DNA of 52,501 bases from T1Sed10-7 sp041685505 (GTDB lineage: Bacteria > Actinomycetota > Nitriliruptoria > Nitriliruptorales > Nitriliruptoraceae): the NCBI GenBank assembly GCA_041685505.1, contig JAWLFQ010000008.1, positions 1-52,501 of the forward strand, read 5' to 3'. Within the stretch, counting starts at the first letter, position 1. Each line of letters opens with the position of its first letter. Position numbers and translations under genes: made by a program. The notes beneath the pieces were generated by a model, which worked only from the letters and a program-made list of their open reading frames with translations, did not search any database and was not told the DNA's origin. Below are positions 51,474-52,501 of the stretch, in pieces.

Positions 51474-52247
51474 TCATAGGGACCGTCGGTCCTCCCGGAA
51501 CGGCAGGCTGGCGCGCACCTCCGCCACGCGGGCGGGATCGATGTCGGCGGTGAGCACGCTCTCCTGGGCAGCGGCGCCGACGATGACCTCGCCGAGGGGG
51601 TCCACGATGCGGCTGTCGCCGGCGTAGTCCAACCGGTGCCCGCTGCCGACACGGTTCAGCCCCACCACGAAGCACTGGTTCTCGATCGCCCGGGCATCGA
51701 GGAGCGCGCGCCAGTGCTGCCGCCGGGCCGACGGCCAGTTGGCGACCACCACCTCGACATCCACCGCGGGGGCGCGGTTCCAGTACAGGTTGGCGAAGCG
51801 CAGGTCGTAGCAGACCGACAGGCCGACCCGGGCCCCGGCGACCTCGATGCTGACGGGCTCGTCACCCGCCCGGAACCGCTCGTGCTCACCGGCGTAGGAG
51901 AAGGGGTGGATCTTGTCGTAGCGCGCCACCACGCCTGCCGGGCCCACGACCATGAGGGTGTTGGTCGGCCGCTCGTCACCCGAGGCGTCCGCCGACAGCA
52001 ACGGGAGCGAGCCCGCGACCAGGACGCCATAGGTACGCGCCTGCTCCTGGAGCCAGCCCACCGTCGGCCCATCCGCCGTCTCCGCCGTGATGTGGGTGCG
52101 CATGGAGAAACCGGTCGCGAACATCTCGGTGAGCACCACCAGGTCCGGATCCGCTGCGGCGGCGCGTGCGAGCAGCGGTGCCAGGTGCCGGAGCGTGGCG
52201 GCCCGGTCCTCCCAGACGATGTCGTGCTGGATGGCGGCGATCCTCAC
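51474..52247 (-). CDS. Carbon-nitrogen hydrolase, omega-amidase-like (nitrilase superfamily)
   Basis: A 257-aa enzyme with the catalytic triad of the superfamily: Glu41 (LTEMFATGFSM), Lys112 (RYDKIHPFSY) and Cys146 (SVCYDLRFANLYW). EMFATGFSM and NLYW are typical of the YafV/Nit2 omega-amidase branch, which deaminates alpha-keto acid amides such as alpha-ketoglutaramate. The KPE loop seen in some relatives is not evident. GTG 52247 has AGGAGG at 7 nt and overlaps the stop of the upstream TetR gene by 4 nt, suggesting control by that regulator. Confidence 0.88.
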   Translation of the reverse strand: MRIAAIQHDIVWEDRAATLRHLAPLLARAAAADPDLVVLTEMFATGFSMRTHITAETADGPTVGWLQEQARTYGVLVAGSLPLLSADASGDERPTNTLMVVGPAGVVARYDKIHPFSYAGEHERFRAGDEPVSIEVAGARVGLSVCYDLRFANLYWNRAPAVDVEVVVANWPSARRQHWRALLDARAIENQCFVVGLNRVGSGHRLDYAGDSRIVDPLGEVIVGAAAQESVLTADIDPARVAEVRASLPFREDRRSL

Positions 52248-52501
52248 GCGGGGCCCTCCTGTGCGTTGGTGGGGTCGGGGACGGCGTCGGGCCGCACGTC
52301 GCTCGCGCCGGCAGCCACCTCGGCGCCACCGGCAGCGGCCCGGGCCGCCCGGGCGCGGCGTGCGAGATACCGCTCGGCGGGCTCGGGCTTGAGCCCGCGC
52401 AGGCCGTACCACAGCAGGTTGACCACGTGCGCGGCGACCTGGTCGCGTGGCCACTGGCGATGCTCGAGCCACCACTCGCCGACCAGGGCCACGGCACCCA
52501 C
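52244..52501 (-). CDS. TetR-like regulator, C-terminal 85 residues only
   Basis: The gene enters from the right edge; only its end is visible. GEWWLEHRQWPRDQVAAHVVNLLWYGLRGLKPEP looks like the last ligand-domain helix of TetR-type regulators, followed by an Ala-rich tail. The DNA-binding part is outside the window, so the family call is an inference. It is translationally coupled to the omega-amidase-like gene (GTGA overlap). Confidence 0.55.
   Translation of the reverse strand: MGAVALVGEWWLEHRQWPRDQVAAHVVNLLWYGLRGLKPEPAERYLARRARAARAAAGGAEVAAGASDVRPDAVPDPTNAQEGPA

Overview
The window is high-GC DNA with GTG/TTG starts, GGAGG-type ribosome binding sites, tightly overlapping genes and lipoproteins with Asp/Glu-rich linkers. 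It fits an actinobacterium, possibly of the Nitriliruptoria/Egibacter/Euzebya kind; that placement is an impression from gene content, not a tested result. No rRNA, tRNA, CRISPR array, IS element or phage gene was seen.

Layout. 0-3.1 kb: a cut-off peptide-binding lipoprotein, secG, an M56 metallopeptidase/BlaI repressor pair and a small membrane protein. 3.2-13.3 kb (+): a dipeptide ABC operon with one binding lipoprotein, two permease pairs and one ATPase pair, ending in a gamma-glutamyltransferase-family Ntn hydrolase. 13.3-20.3 kb (-): a PPOX-fold flavoprotein followed by two tandem Asp-box (VPS10/BNR-like) proteins of about 1070 aa. 20.4-23.6 kb (+): an M20 dipeptidase coupled to a second GGT-family protein. 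23.7-34.5 kb (-): a second, orphan peptide-binding lipoprotein, an amidohydrolase, a DUF885-SDR-MFS operon, an LLM flavoprotein-EthD-amidohydrolase operon and an HpcH/HpaI aldolase. 34.6-35.6 kb (+): a periplasmic-binding-fold protein without a signal peptide. 35.6-41.5 kb (-): a biotin-dependent acyl-CoA carboxylase in three subunits coupled to an S9 peptidase, then a MaoC hydratase. 41.6-46.0 kb (-): a TetR repressor, an old yellow enzyme, and a split AtuA with an enoyl-CoA hydratase. 46.4-50.5 kb (+): class III CoA-transferase, thiolase and a B12-type acyl-CoA mutase large subunit. 50.5-52.5 kb (-): ATP-grasp protein, omega-amidase-like nitrilase and the end of another TetR.

Main discovery. 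Eleven copies of an imperfect palindrome, GNACGAACGYTMGYT (ideal core ACGAACGTTCGT), occur between 20.3 and 46.3 kb. All lie between genes, mostly overlapping or just downstream of recognisable -35/-10 hexamers. A symmetric variant (ACGGACGTCCGT) lies in front of the TetR gene at 41.6-42.2 kb. I infer one local TetR regulon tying peptide/amide hydrolases, an uptake lipoprotein, oxidoreductases and a branched-acyl-CoA pathway into one catabolic programme.

How the genes may work together (inference). A peptide- or amide-linked compound is imported by the Dpp-like transporter and cut by the hydrolases (GGT-like, M20, S9, DUF885, amidohydrolases). The released acyl part is activated by the CoA-transferase and processed by carboxylase, AtuA, hydratases, old yellow enzyme, aldolase, thiolase and mutase. 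AtuA, an SDR, biotin-dependent carboxylase subunits and an enoyl-CoA hydratase together resemble the acyclic terpene (Atu) pathway, but the true substrate cannot be read from sequence.
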